64,000 nucleotides of DNA, from NCBI GenBank assembly GCA_963753105.1, contig CAVWBD010000011.1:186001-250000 (forward strand), written 5' to 3'. This document shows, one piece after another, positions 36,534 through 46,084 of this stretch. Under the pieces are notes generated by a model. The model worked only from the letters and a program-made list of their open reading frames with translations, made no database searches and was not told where the DNA came from. A program made the translations under genes and the position numbers. Positions within the stretch are counted from its first letter, which is position 1; every line of letters starts with the position of its first letter. This DNA comes from SZUA-36 sp963753105. Its GTDB lineage: Bacteria; Pseudomonadota; Gammaproteobacteria; Xanthomonadales; SZUA-36.

Positions 36534-37484
36534 CTACTGTTCTTCCAGCCAGCGCTCGGCATCCAGTGCCGCCATGCAACCAAAACCGGCGGAGGTCACC
36601 GCCTGGCGGTAAACACTGTCGGTCACATCACCCGCGGCAAACACACCAGCGACACTGGTCATCGTAGCCAGGCCCTTGTTGCCGCCACGGATCAGGATGT
36701 AGCCACCCTCCATGTCCAGCTGACCCTGGAAGATCTCGGTGTTCGGGTTGTGGCCAATGGCGATAAACACGCCATCGACATCAATGTCAGTCAGGTCTTC
36801 GGTTTTTGCGTGTTTCAATCTCGCGCCGGTGACGCCGGCATCATCACCCAGGACTTCGTCCAGGTTGTGATCCCACATGATGCTCACATTACCATTGCGT
36901 TCCTTTTCGAACAGGCGGTCCTGCATGATTTTCTCGGCCCGCAGTTCGTCGCGGCGGTGCACTACCACGACCTCTGAGGCGATATTGGACAGGTACAGCG
37001 CTTCCTCGACGGCCGTATTGCCACCACCGATCACGGCCACCTTGCGGTCACGGTAGAAAAAACCGTCGCAGGTGGCGCAGGCGGACACACCGCGGCCCAT
37101 GAATGCCTCTTCGGACGGCAGACCGAGGTACCTGGCACTGGCGCCGGTGGCGATCACCATGGCATCGCAGCTGTATTTGCCGGAATCACCCTCGAGCACA
37201 AACGGATACTCGTCAAGGTGCACGGTGTGGATGTGGTCAAAAATGATCTCGGTATCGAAACGTTCTGCCTGGGCCAGCATCTTCTGCATCAGTTCCGGGC
37301 CCTGTATGCCCTCTGCCTCACCAGGCCAGTTATCCACCTCGGTGGTCGTGGTCAGTTGCCCGCCCTGCTGGATACCGGTGACGATGGCTGGCGCAAGGTT
37401 GGCACGCGCGGCATAGATCGCCGCGGTGTAACCTGCCGGGCCGGAACCGACGATCAACAGGCGGTGGTGTTTGATATCGCTCAT
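36534..37484 (-). CDS. trxB: thioredoxin reductase
   Basis: The 316-residue flavoenzyme has an N-terminal FAD dinucleotide fold (GSGPAGYTAA, from residue 14), the redox site CATC (136-139), a second dinucleotide fold for NADPH (GGGNTAVEEAL) and the C-terminal FAD site (GVFAAGDVTDS). It reduces thioredoxin with NADPH. It is encoded divergently from ftsK, with about 300 bases between, as in many gammaproteobacteria, but without the lrp gene often found there. Confidence 0.96.
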   Translation of the reverse strand: MSDIKHHRLLIVGSGPAGYTAAIYAARANLAPAIVTGIQQGGQLTTTTEVDNWPGEAEGIQGPELMQKMLAQAERFDTEIIFDHIHTVHLDEYPFVLEGDSGKYSCDAMVIATGASARYLGLPSEEAFMGRGVSACATCDGFFYRDRKVAVIGGGNTAVEEALYLSNIASEVVVVHRRDELRAEKIMQDRLFEKERNGNVSIMWDHNLDEVLGDDAGVTGARLKHAKTEDLTDIDVDGVFIAIGHNPNTEIFQGQLDMEGGYILIRGGNKGLATMTSVAGVFAAGDVTDSVYRQAVTSAGFGCMAALDAERWLEEQ

Positions 37485-37783
37485 GTATGTGCTCCGTTAT
37501 AATTTCCAGGCACCCTCCCTCGTGGACGGGTTTCGAATATCGCCAAAAGGATACGCTTACCAGTTTCCAGCTTGAGGCTGAACAACAAGTTCAAGTGCGA
37601 TATTCTAACCGAACATCGCACCGGAAAACCGGCTCAAACAGCACCTTCTGGCCCAGGCCTGGAACCGTTTCCCGCGATATGGTTTGAATTGTCGTTGCTA
37701 AAGGTTAATATAGACTTGTTCTTGGCGTTTATTTGACTTCAAATAGAACAACTTAAGAAATAAACCTTATAAGGTAGATAAAT
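37485..37783. other. divergent trxB/ftsK intergenic region
   Basis: About 300 bases separate the two start codons. It must hold both promoters; I see no clear boxes, no gene and no long hairpin. In many relatives a leucine-responsive regulator gene lies here. Confidence 0.4.
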
Positions 37784-40104
37784 TTGGCGCAAGCACGCAA
37801 AAAAGCCGTTAAGAAGGCCGGCGCACCATCCAGGCTGACCCGTCACTTGAAAGAGAGCGCGTTTTTGCTTTCGATCCTGGTCGCGGTCTATATCGTCGCC
37901 TGTCTGGCCACCTATGATCCGACCGATCCGGGGCCTTTTAATTCGACCAATTCCGACCACGTACAGAATGCGGGCCGCATCCTCGGGGCCTGGATAGCGG
38001 ACGCACTGCTGGGTCTGACGGGTTATATCGCTTACCTGTTTCCCCTGATCGTGGTGTACGGCGGCTGGCGCATCTGGAGTGACCGCAGCCCCGCGTCCGA
38101 GACCCGATTGATGGAAGCCGTGGCGGTAATAACGGGCCTGGCCCTGTTCCTGATGGCATCCACCGGTTTGTCCTACATGCACCTGATGCCGCCCGCCGGG
38201 ACCATGCCGGCCGGTGGTGGCGGCGTGATCGGTGACGTGATCGCATCACCGTTGCGGGAGATCACCGGCCTGCTGGGCTCGACACTGTTCCTGTTTGCCA
38301 TGACCCTGGTGGGTATTACGCTGTTCACCGGGCTTTCCTGGTTCCACGTCATGGATGTTACCGGGCGGATAACGCTGAACCTGGTGGACTGGGTAGTCGG
38401 CAGCGTCGTCAGCATGCGCGACTGGTTTGCGGGCCGCAGGGCGCGCGCCAAGCGTGACGAGGTGCGCAAGACCGACCAGGTCAAGCGCAAGGGCCGCCAG
38501 GCGCCGAAGATCGAGCCACAGATATCCATCCCGGAAGAGCACACCGGAAAACGCGCCGCCAAGGAAAAACAACCGCCGCTGTTCAAGAATTTGCCGGCAG
38601 ACTCCTTGCCGCCACTGGACCTGCTGGATGAGCCGGGTGACCAGGCCCCCGGTTACAGCGAAGATGCACTGAAGGCCCTGTCCAAGCAGGTGGAACTGAA
38701 ACTGGCCGATTTCGGTGTCGAAGTGCACGTTGTCGAGGTACATCCCGGCCCGGTCATCACGCGTTTTGAACTGGAGCCCGCGGCGGGGGTCAAGTCCGCG
38801 CAGATCATCAACCTGGTCAAGGACCTGGCGCGAGGGCTCAGTGTCGTGTCGGTGCGCGTGGTTGAGGTCATTCCCGGTAAATCCACCATCGGCCTGGAGA
38901 TTCCGAACCAGAACAGGCAAATGGTGTTCCTGTCGGAAATACTGCGTTCCGATGTGTATGAGAGCAGCAGCGCGCCGCTGACGCTGGCGCTGGGCAAGAC
39001 CATCTCAGGCCGTCCGGTGGTGGCCAACCTGGCCAAGATGCCGCATCTGCTGGTGGCGGGCACCACCGGTTCCGGCAAGTCCGTGGCGCTGAACGCGATG
39101 ATTCTCAGCCTGATTTACAAGGCCACGCCGGATGAAGTCAGGCTGGTCATGGTGGACCCGAAGATGCTGGAGCTGTCGGTCTATGCCGATATCCCGCACT
39201 TGCTGGCGCCGGTGGTGACCGACATGAAGGAGGCGGCCAACGCGTTGCGCTGGTGCGTCGCCGAGATGGAACGCCGTTACCGCTGATGTCGGTGGCGGGC
39301 GTGCGGAACCTGGCCGGCCTGAACAAGAAGATGCGCGAAGCCATCGACGCGGGCACACCCTACAAGGATCCGCTGTTCAAGCCGGACGAGTTGACCCCGA
39401 CGCGGAAATCCCCGAACTCGAGCCGCTGCCGCATATCGTCGTCATTGTTGACGAACTTGCCGACATGATGATGATCCTCGGCAAGAAGATCGACGAGTTG
39501 ATCGCCCGTCTGGCGCAGAAGGCGCGTGCTTCGGGTATCCACCTGATCCTGGCCACGCAGCGCCCGTCCGTGGACGTCATCACCGGCCTGATCAAGGCGA
39601 ATATCCCCACGCGTATTGCCTTCCAGGTGTCCTCGCGGGTGGATTCACGCACCATCCTGGACCAGATGGGCGCCGAGCAGTTGCTGGGCCACGGCGACAT
39701 GCTGTACATGCCGCCCGGCACCTCGATTCCCGATCGCGTGCATGGCGCCTTCGTCGCGACCCACGAGGTGCACGCGGTGGTCAAGTACCTGAAATAGCTG
39801 GGTGAACCAGATTACATCGAGGCGGTCTTGGAAGAAGAGCAATGACCACCGATGGCATGACGAATCAATCCGCAAGGCATGCCGAAGGAAGCCGAGAGCG
39901 ACGTGGACGAGTTTTACGACCAGGCCGTAGCTTTTGTCACGGAGACCCGCAGGGCCTCGATTTCCAGCGTGCAGCGCCACCTGCGGGTCGGTTACAACCG
40001 CGCCGCGCGCATCATTGAGGAGATGGAAGTCGGATGGCGTCGTGTCCCGGCCCCAGCACAATGGCCAGCGGGAAGTGCTGGCGCCACCACCGCCACGGGA
40101 TTGA
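37784..40104 (+). CDS. ftsK: DNA translocase FtsK (four or more frame disruptions)
   Basis: The 770-codon span has the N-terminal membrane part (helices about 25-190), a short linker, then the motor: Walker A GTTGSGKS (near 425), Walker B VMVDPKMLEL. Three breaks in frame follow: near 39285 (after AEMERRYR), near 39395 (before DAEIPELEPLPHIVV), and in the 39795-39900 linker. The gamma domain (RRASISSVQRHLRVGYNRAARIIEEME) is intact up to near 40028, then a last shift gives PQHNGQREVLAPPPPRD and TGA at 40102-40104. FtsK resolves chromosomes at division and is needed for growth, so the breaks are most likely base errors; two fit a missing C in a C-run. TTG start with AAGG before it. Confidence 0.85.
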
Positions 40105-40106
40105 AC

Positions 40107-40782
40107 ATGCGTGCAAAGCTTGGGTTCTTTCTGTTCCTGGCGGTGTTTGCCGCGCCGCTTGTGCAGGCCGATGGTTCCGGCCCGGCCCGCAGCGCGCTGG
40201 AGACCTTCACCTATGGGCTGGATACCTTCCAGGCCGGGTTTACGCAGACCGTCAGGTCGCAGGAGGCCGGGTGCAGGACCAGAGCAGCGGCAGTTCTGGC
40301 TGAAAAGCCCGGACCGCTTGCGCTGGATTTACCAGGGTGATTTCCCGGAAACCATCGTCGCCGACGGTGACAATATCTGGATCTATGACGAGACCCTGGA
40401 ACAGGTCACGGTCAAGCCCCAGTCGGACCAGGCGGCCGATTCGCCGTTGTTGATCCTGACCGATATCAGCCGGCTGGATGAGCAGTTCCGGGTGACCGAA
40501 CTGGGCGACTTTGAAGACATGTTGTTGCTGGAACTGAAAAGCCTGGACATGGAAGCCGAGTTCGAGCGCATCCTGCTGGGTTTCAATGCTGCAGGTGTGA
40601 GCATGATGACCATGGAAGATGCCTTTGGCCAGCGCACCGAAATCCAATTCAACGACATGAGCCGGAACCAGCCCATTGACCCCGCTTTATTCCGTTTCAA
40701 ACCACCCGCTGACGCGGATGTGGTCGGAGCACCGATCACTTCCCGATTGAAGTGTTACAATTCCGCCTTTCCAATACCCTGA
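40107..40782 (+). CDS. lolA: outer-membrane lipoprotein carrier protein LolA (two frameshifts)
   Basis: The gene starts two bases after ftsK. The signal peptide (FFLFLAVFAAPLVQA) is followed by GFTQTVRS, then two single-base losses near 40265-40295 are needed to read GRVQDQSSG and QFWLKSPDRLRWIYQGDFPE. The rest runs intact, with WIYDETLEQVTV, LLILTDISRL and PIDPALFRF. LolA ferries lipoproteins through the periplasm from LolCDE to LolB and is essential. The last 15 residues look frame-shifted too, as LolA usually ends just after ADVVG. ftsK-lolA-serS is the conserved order except that rarA is absent. Confidence 0.8.
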
Positions 40783-40791
40783 AAACACAAA

Positions 40792-42068
40792 ATGCTTGAT
40801 CCACAGATACTCAGATACGATCTGCCGGCAACCGTAGAAGCGCTCAAAACACGCGGTTATACGCTCGATATGGCCGCCTAGAAGCACTGGAATCCCGCCG
40901 CAAGGCCTTGCAAATAGAGACGGAGGAGTTGCAGGCAAAACGCAACACCAGCGCCAAATCCATCGGCCAGGCCAAGGCTCGCGGTGAAGACATCCAGCCC
41001 TTGCTGGATGCGGTGGCGGACTGGGCAGCCAACTCAAGGCGTCGAAGCACAGTTCCGTCAGGTACGTGACGAGCAGACAGCCTGGTTACTGGAAATGCCC
41101 AACCTGGCCGCAGACGATGTGCCCGCCGGTGAAGACGAAAGCGAGAATGTCGAAATACGCCGCTGGGGCGAGCAGCCCGGATTTGATTTTGAGCCACGTG
41201 ACCATGTCGAGCTGGGGAAGTCCACGGCATGATGGACGCCGAGGCGGCGGCCAAGCTGGCCGGTGCACGCTTTACCTTGTTGAAGTGGTCCTTTGCGCGG
41301 CTGCACCGGGCGCTGGCGCAGTTCATGCTGGACGTGCAAACGCAGGAACATGGTTACACCGAGGTGTACGTGCCGTACCTGGTCAAGGGCGAGGCCATGC
41401 AGGGACCGGCCAGTTGCCCAAGTTCTGGGGAAGATGCATTCGCCACCACCGATGAGCCACCACGTTACCTGGTGCCGACGGCTGAAGTGCCGATGACCAA
41501 CCTGGTCGCCGATGAGATCATACAGCCGAAGAGTTGCCGGTGAAGTATCGTCGCGCAGACGCCGTGCTTTCGCCGCGAGGCAGGCTCTGCCGGGCAGGAC
41601 ACGCGCGGCATGATCCGCCAGCACCAGTTCGAAAAGGTGGAACTGGTGCAGATCGTGCGGGCCGAAGATTCCGAAGCCGCGCACGAGGAGCTGACCGGCA
41701 ACGCCGAGAAGATTTTGCAGAAACTGGGTCTGGCCTACCGCACGGTGGTGCTGTGCACCGGTGACATGGGTTTTTCGGCCTGCAAGACCTATGACATCGA
41801 GGTCTGGCTGCCGGGGCAGGGCGCCTACCGGGAAATTTCTTCCTGCAGCAATTGCAGCGACTTCCAGGCGCGGCGCATGAAGGCCCGCTGGCGCAATCCG
41901 GAGACCGGCAAGCCCGAACTGGTGCACACACTGAACGGCTCAGGCCTGGCCGTGGGCCGCACCCTGATCGCGGTCCTGGAAAACTACCAGCAGCAGGATG
42001 GCTCGATAAGAATCCCCGAGGCTCTGCAGCCCTACATGGGTGGCCAGGAGGTCATCACGCCCGAGTGA
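40792..42068 (+). CDS. serS: seryl-tRNA synthetase (seven or more frameshifts)
   Basis: The start MLDPQILRYDLPATVEALKTRGY is typical. Family sequence then continues in changing frames: SIGQAKARGEDIQPLL, WLLEMPNLAADDVPAGEDE, FEPRDHVELGK, HRALAQFMLDVQTQEHGY, LVPTAEVPMTNLVADEII, the class II motif 2 TPCFRREAGSAGQDTRG, then the long intact end with GDMGFSACKTYDIEVWLP, YREISSCSNCSDFQARR and motif 3 GSGLAVGRTLIAVLENYQ. Breaks lie near 40878, 41030, 41220, 41405, 41420, 41522 and 41550. Only one SerRS is expected per cell, so decay is implausible; errors in the sequence are. Ends with a terminator. Confidence 0.85.
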
Positions 42069-42120
42069 TGGGTGCCGAAGGCAAGAATGTGAGAGCAACC
42101 TGGCGCAGCCGGTCGCGATA

Positions 42121-42151
42121 AAAAAAGACCCGCGTCAAGCGGGTCTTTTTT
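42121..42151. terminator. bidirectional terminator between serS and the BI-1 gene
   Basis: AAAAAAGACCCGC pairs with GCGGGTCTTTTTT around a five-base loop; the A-run and T-run serve both directions. Confidence 0.9.
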
Positions 42152-42172
42152 ATGTGGCTTATTAAAGTTCGT

Positions 42173-42847
42173 TCAGTCCTCGCCGAAACCAAAGCCAAGA
42201 ATATGCAGCAGGCTGGTGAACAGGTTGAAAATGGCAACGAACAGGGTGACCGTGGCCATGATGTAATTGGTCTCACCGCCCCGCACGATCTGTTGCGTCT
42301 GGAACAGGATCAAGCCGGCCATCAGCAGGATGAACATGCTGGAAACCGCCAGGCCAAGCGCCGGCAACTGGAAGAACAGGTTGCCAATGGCTGCCAGGAA
42401 GGCCACCAGGATGCCGATGGCCAGGAATTTACCCATGAAGGAGAAATCCCGTTTGGTGGTCAACGCCAGGCCGGACATGGCCAGGAAGATCACGCCGGTT
42501 CCACCCAGCGCCATCATCACGAGTTCGCTGCCGTTACCAAACCGGTACAGGTACATATTGATGATCGGGCCCAGCGTGACGCCCATAAAACCCGTCAGCG
42601 CGAATACGGACAAGATGCCCCAGGCGCTGTTACGTAACTTGGTGGTCAGGAACAGCAGGCCAAAATACCCGGCCAGGACGATCATCGGACCCGGGTAGGG
42701 CCAGTTGAGCGCCATGGCGACACCCGCCATGATCGCGGAAAACAACAGCGTCATGGAGAGCAGGGCATAGGTATTGCGCAATACCTTGTTCATTTCGACA
42801 GCCGAAAGCGGCTGTGCGGTCATGGTTCTGTATTGTGTCTGGTTCAT
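42173..42847 (-). CDS. Bax inhibitor-1 family membrane protein (YccA/YbhL-like)
   Basis: The 224-residue protein has seven hydrophobic segments and the family's GxxxG-rich helices: NKVLRNTYALLSMTLLFSA at the start and ILLMAGLILFQTQQIVRGGE near residues 172-191. E. coli YccA of this family modulates the FtsH protease; others are pH-dependent Ca2+ leak channels. It ends in a charged C-terminus (GFGED). No partner gene is nearby. Confidence 0.9.
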   Translation of the reverse strand: MNQTQYRTMTAQPLSAVEMNKVLRNTYALLSMTLLFSAIMAGVAMALNWPYPGPMIVLAGYFGLLFLTTKLRNSAWGILSVFALTGFMGVTLGPIINMYLYRFGNGSELVMMALGGTGVIFLAMSGLALTTKRDFSFMGKFLAIGILVAFLAAIGNLFFQLPALGLAVSSMFILLMAGLILFQTQQIVRGGETNYIMATVTLFVAIFNLFTSLLHILGFGFGED

Positions 42848-43069
42848 ACTCTGGGTATTGCTCCGTTATGTGCGATTCATTTATAAGATGGGGCGCGTGC
42901 CCGATAGTTCAATATTCAATGTTCAATACATTAAAGCCGGCCAAAATGACCAGCTTGTATTAATACCTTAATCAATTTTGACGTAACTGTCATATGTCCG
43001 TGTAAGGGGTGGTACGTGAGCGCGTTTTTCTGTATTCTTGCGCACCTCAATACGCACCACTCAAAACAT

Positions 43070-43106
43070 GGAGAGGTGGCAGAGCGGTTGAATGCACTGG
43101 TCTTGA
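43070..43106 (+). pseudogene. 37-base 5' half-copy of tRNA-Ser
   Basis: These bases are identical to the first 37 bases of the full tRNA-Ser at 43312-43348 and stop exactly after the anticodon. A repeat begins at once. Without the 3' half it cannot fold as tRNA. Confidence 0.85.
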
Positions 43107-43258
43107 TTCGGCGCCGGGAGCGCAAGAAGACGGCCGACAGGCCGGGGCGCAGCCCCGAGCACAGGGAAGTGCGAGTAAACCTGATTCGGCGCCAGGAGCA
43201 CAAGAAGACGGCCACAGGCCGGGGCGCAGCCCCGAGCACATGGAAGTGCGAGTCCAAA
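43104..43258 (+). repeat. two 78-base tandem repeats inserted between tRNA-Ser copies
   Basis: Two similar units start TGATTCGGCGCC at about 43104 and 43182, with a GGGGCGCAGCCCC palindrome in each and a common end near GAAGTGCGAGT. Period is 78 bases, with a few mismatches. They give Arg-rich false reading frames. After the second, an AACCAGC/GCTGGTT hairpin follows. Confidence 0.75.
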
Positions 43259-43311
43259 CCAGCACTTGCTGGTTTTCAAAAAGAGTAAAATAGTTTCTTA
43301 CAAACAGTTTT

Positions 43312-43402
43312 GGAGAGGTGGCAGAGCGGTTGAATGCACTGGTCTTGAAAACCAGCAAGGGTTAATAGCCCTTCGGGGGTTCGAATCCCTCCCTCTCCGC
43401 CA
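43312..43402 (+). tRNA. tRNA-Ser(UGA), reads UCA
   Basis: The 88-base body plus encoded CCA (43400-43402) shows a 7-bp acceptor stem (GGAGAGG with CCTCTCC), an anticodon stem CTGGT/ACCAG with anticodon TGA at 43346-43348, a long variable arm typical of serine tRNA (AGGGTTAATAGCCCTT), and the T-loop GGTTCGAATCC. Confidence 0.95.
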
Positions 43403-43409
43403 AGTCAAC

Positions 43410-43436
43410 AAAACGCCCCAATAGGGGCGTTTTTTT
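43410..43436 (+). terminator. terminator after tRNA-Ser
   Basis: AAAACGCCCC pairs with GGGGCGTTTT around AATA and is followed by more T residues, ten bases after the tRNA. Confidence 0.9.
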
Positions 43437-43486
43437 GGCTTAGAGGAAGGGATGAGAAGCCATATCCCGTAAGGGATCGGGTTCGA

Positions 43487-43509
43487 CAAAATCGTCGGGA
43501 ACGATTTTG
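43487..43509 (+). repeat. hairpin in the second tRNA-associated insert
   Basis: CAAAATCGT 43487-43495 is the inverse of ACGATTTTG 43501-43509. It lies in the segment between the full tRNA and the 3' fragment at 43564. Confidence 0.6.
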
Positions 43510-43563
43510 AACGTCGAAGCGGAGCGAGACGGCCTGAAGGGCGAGGGCAGGGACAGCCCGAGT

Positions 43564-43582
43564 AATCCCTCCCTCTCCGCCA
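43564..43582 (+). pseudogene. 19-base 3' end copy of tRNA-Ser
   Basis: The 19 bases AATCCCTCCCTCTCCGCCA equal the 3' end of the tRNA (43384-43402), including CCA. The stretch before it (43520-43562) has a GACGGCC...GGGC...GCCCGAG pattern like the 78-base repeats upstream. Confidence 0.8.
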
Positions 43583-43844
43583 TTTATAGTTATATAATAT
43601 TGATTGTAAAAGATATTTAAGGGCAATCAGTGTTTTGTATCATACTTAGTAACATACTCGCGACCAGCCAGAAAATTACCTACAAGTCATTAAGCAGTTT
43701 GCCAACATACAGCCGCGGCTCTGTTGGTTCAACATGACCGCTATGCGCCCAATACCGGACTGTCACTCCTTACGAGTGCCAATAACGGGAAGCGGCCAGA
43801 AGCAGCCTATCTGGCTAGCTTGATGTTGTATTTGATCGATGACC

Positions 43845-45485
43845 CTATAAACAAATAGGATTGGCAGTTCCGCAGGGACATCCGCCCCTAAACCGGTGAA
43901 CAAGTTCCTTGAATCGCGGCTCATCCCTTAGAAGTTTCAGACCACCATCCTGTGCTAGCCAGTCAAGATTGAGACAGCCGGTTTCGGCGGCTTGCGTCAG
44001 GTAGTCCAACGCTTTTTCGGCGTCACCAATCATTGCGTAAAAACTGGCCGCATTATAGGTCAGTACTGAATTACGTGGAGAATTTTGCATCGATGCCTCC
44101 ATCCATAATTTTGCCTCATCAGCCTCACCAAGTATGTGCAGCGCGAATGCCCCCATATTCTTGGCGCGATACTCATCTGGGCTCAACTCCAGAAATGCCC
44201 TTGCTCTGCTCAGTCCCTCCCTTGCTTGTTCTATTGCACTTGCAGAGTCACCCAGTTCACTCAATAAACGCACCTGAACCAAGACGCTATGATAGTCCTG
44301 CGGCCTGATCTGAGAAGCTTTCTGGTATAACTCAACAGCCCGGCGAGCATCTCCCTCATAACTCTTGCTACGAGCCCATGTGAACCAGGCACCAAATGAA
44401 TCAGGATGCAGATTGATGGCAGTTTCAAATTCCAGATCTGCTTGCTTGTAGTCCTGGTGAATTGAGTAGGTGATGCCGCTGGCTATATGGGAATCTGCTA
44501 TACCGGGTGCAACACTGAGGGCAATATTACTGATACGCCTGGCTTCTGCTTTGGCATTTCCGTCAGGGTCACTGCACAAGTATTCAAATACATAAGTTGA
44601 GGCCAGCTTGGCCCAGGCACGACCAAAATCGGGGTCGATCTCAACAGCGCGTTGGTAGAACTGCCGTGCGAATAAAATACTCTGTTTGTCAGGACGCATG
44701 AAATGACTTCTGGCTTTCAGAAATAAATCATAAGCCTCCATACTCCGTGTCATCGGGCGCGTCAGCTTGTTATTCCCTAAAGACAGACGCATCGCACTCA
44801 CAACGGCCTGCGCCATCTGTTCCTGGACCTCGAAAATGTCCTTCAAATCGTGATTGTACTGCCCTGCCCAGAACTGGTAACCACTGTGTGTGTCTATCAA
44901 CTGAATGGTTATCCTGATTCTCTCACCCACCTTGCGGACGCTTCCTTCAAGCACTGTTGAGACGTTCAGCTTTCTGCCAATTTCAAGAACATCAGCGCTC
45001 CTGCTATCAAACTGGAAGGCCCCAAGTCTGGACGCAACCTTTAAACCGTCAACTTTATCCAATGCGCATAAAATCTCCTCCGCGATACCCTCACAAAAAT
45101 ATTGTTGGTCTTGTTCAGAACTCATATCTTCGAATTGCAATACCGCAATGGATGGTGACTTATGTTCGATGTCTTCTGGTGCACCGCCATAACGCGCCAT
45201 ACGACGGCCTGTTTGGCCATCAGAATCTTTAACGATGCCATCAGGCGTGAGTTCAAATGCCCACGCCATTAGCAGTGCAAATGGGAATCCAGACATTATG
45301 AGGACGACGAGAAGACTGTTTGACCATGCGGGCAGATTCAAAGCCTCAAAGGTGGATTCACCTACCTGAATGACGATCCAAGTAACCACAATATAAGCTA
45401 CCGCGACACGCAGGACTTTCCGTTCCTTTAGTTCATTGATAAAGGAGGCAATACGCTTGTCATTCATCAATTTGTGGCTTTCCAT
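43845..45485 (-). CDS. membrane-anchored TolB-like/TPR protein, putative regulator
   Basis: The 546-residue protein begins with an ERKVLRVAVAYIVVTWIVIQ helix and a second helix (about 55-80, LLVVLIMSGFPFALLMAWAF). A TolB/FlgO-like domain follows (about 110-250, SIAVLQFEDMSSEQDQQYF), then TPR repeats from about 255 to 520. This layout is common in gammaproteobacterial proteins that resemble adenylate-cyclase-like regulators without a catalytic or DNA-binding domain. Its ligand is unknown. The local GC is lower than neighbouring genes, which may mark acquisition. Confidence 0.7.
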   Translation of the reverse strand: MESHKLMNDKRIASFINELKERKVLRVAVAYIVVTWIVIQVGESTFEALNLPAWSNSLLVVLIMSGFPFALLMAWAFELTPDGIVKDSDGQTGRRMARYGGAPEDIEHKSPSIAVLQFEDMSSEQDQQYFCEGIAEEILCALDKVDGLKVASRLGAFQFDSRSADVLEIGRKLNVSTVLEGSVRKVGERIRITIQLIDTHSGYQFWAGQYNHDLKDIFEVQEQMAQAVVSAMRLSLGNNKLTRPMTRSMEAYDLFLKARSHFMRPDKQSILFARQFYQRAVEIDPDFGRAWAKLASTYVFEYLCSDPDGNAKAEARRISNIALSVAPGIADSHIASGITYSIHQDYKQADLEFETAINLHPDSFGAWFTWARSKSYEGDARRAVELYQKASQIRPQDYHSVLVQVRLLSELGDSASAIEQAREGLSRARAFLELSPDEYRAKNMGAFALHILGEADEAKLWMEASMQNSPRNSVLTYNAASFYAMIGDAEKALDYLTQAAETGCLNLDWLAQDGGLKLLRDEPRFKELVHRFRGGCPCGTANPICL

Positions 45486-46084
45486 CTTTTTCCGCTCACG
45501 TGAGGCATTACTCTCAAAACATGAAAAAGTTTGTGTCTACAGGTTTAAAGCGTGCTCCCACTCACTGGATAGACCACAGATAAAATCACGGGTACGAAGC
45601 TTGGTGGTATCAATGAATTTGATCATGCTCTATTCCCCTGCTGATAAGCAGCAATATCTTTTTGCGCAATGCCTGTCCGGGGATAGGGAAGAGCGTCCCT
45701 GCAGATTCGAATCACAGGAACAGGCTGTTTAAATAGTATAGGTTACGAGAATAATTCTTGCTTATTGACGCAAAAAATTAATCTTTATAGAGTTTTTTCT
45801 GGTACTAGAAAAAATTTTACCTGAGGGGCTGCTCAGCCAGGAGCAGACCTTCACCACAAGTGCTGAAATCCTTCCCGCTGACGATTTAAGCTCCCAGTAA
45901 GGTAACTTCTATTAGAGTTGTGCGGCGTTACTGCGCTACCGGATAGCCAGACTATTCATATAAGCTTGCAAATAAAAATCCAATAGCCTCCCGACCTGAT
46001 AGCGGCTCAGACCGCGTTTAGTTCTTAAGCTCGAAAAGGACAACTCTGCACGGACGCTTTCTTCCCATTTAGGAGGGGTTTCTT
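45486..46084. other. 600-base AT-richer intergenic region
   Basis: This gap lies between divergent genes for the TPR protein and the large exported protein. I see no supported gene, tRNA or long repeat. It should hold two promoters. Short reading frames here lack ribosome sites. Confidence 0.4.

Noticed and set aside
40792..42068. Programmed frameshifting in serS
   Set aside because: Seven or more shifts in both directions, without slippery motifs, cannot be programmed.
43009..43293. Arg-rich frames across the tRNA repeats
   Set aside because: They arise from translating the tandem repeat in several frames and include the tRNA half-copy; codon pattern is not protein-like.
43070..43582. Prophage or genomic-island attachment site at tRNA-Ser
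   Set aside because: Flanking copies are close, no integrase or cargo genes lie between, so it is not a full island; short inserts are reported instead.
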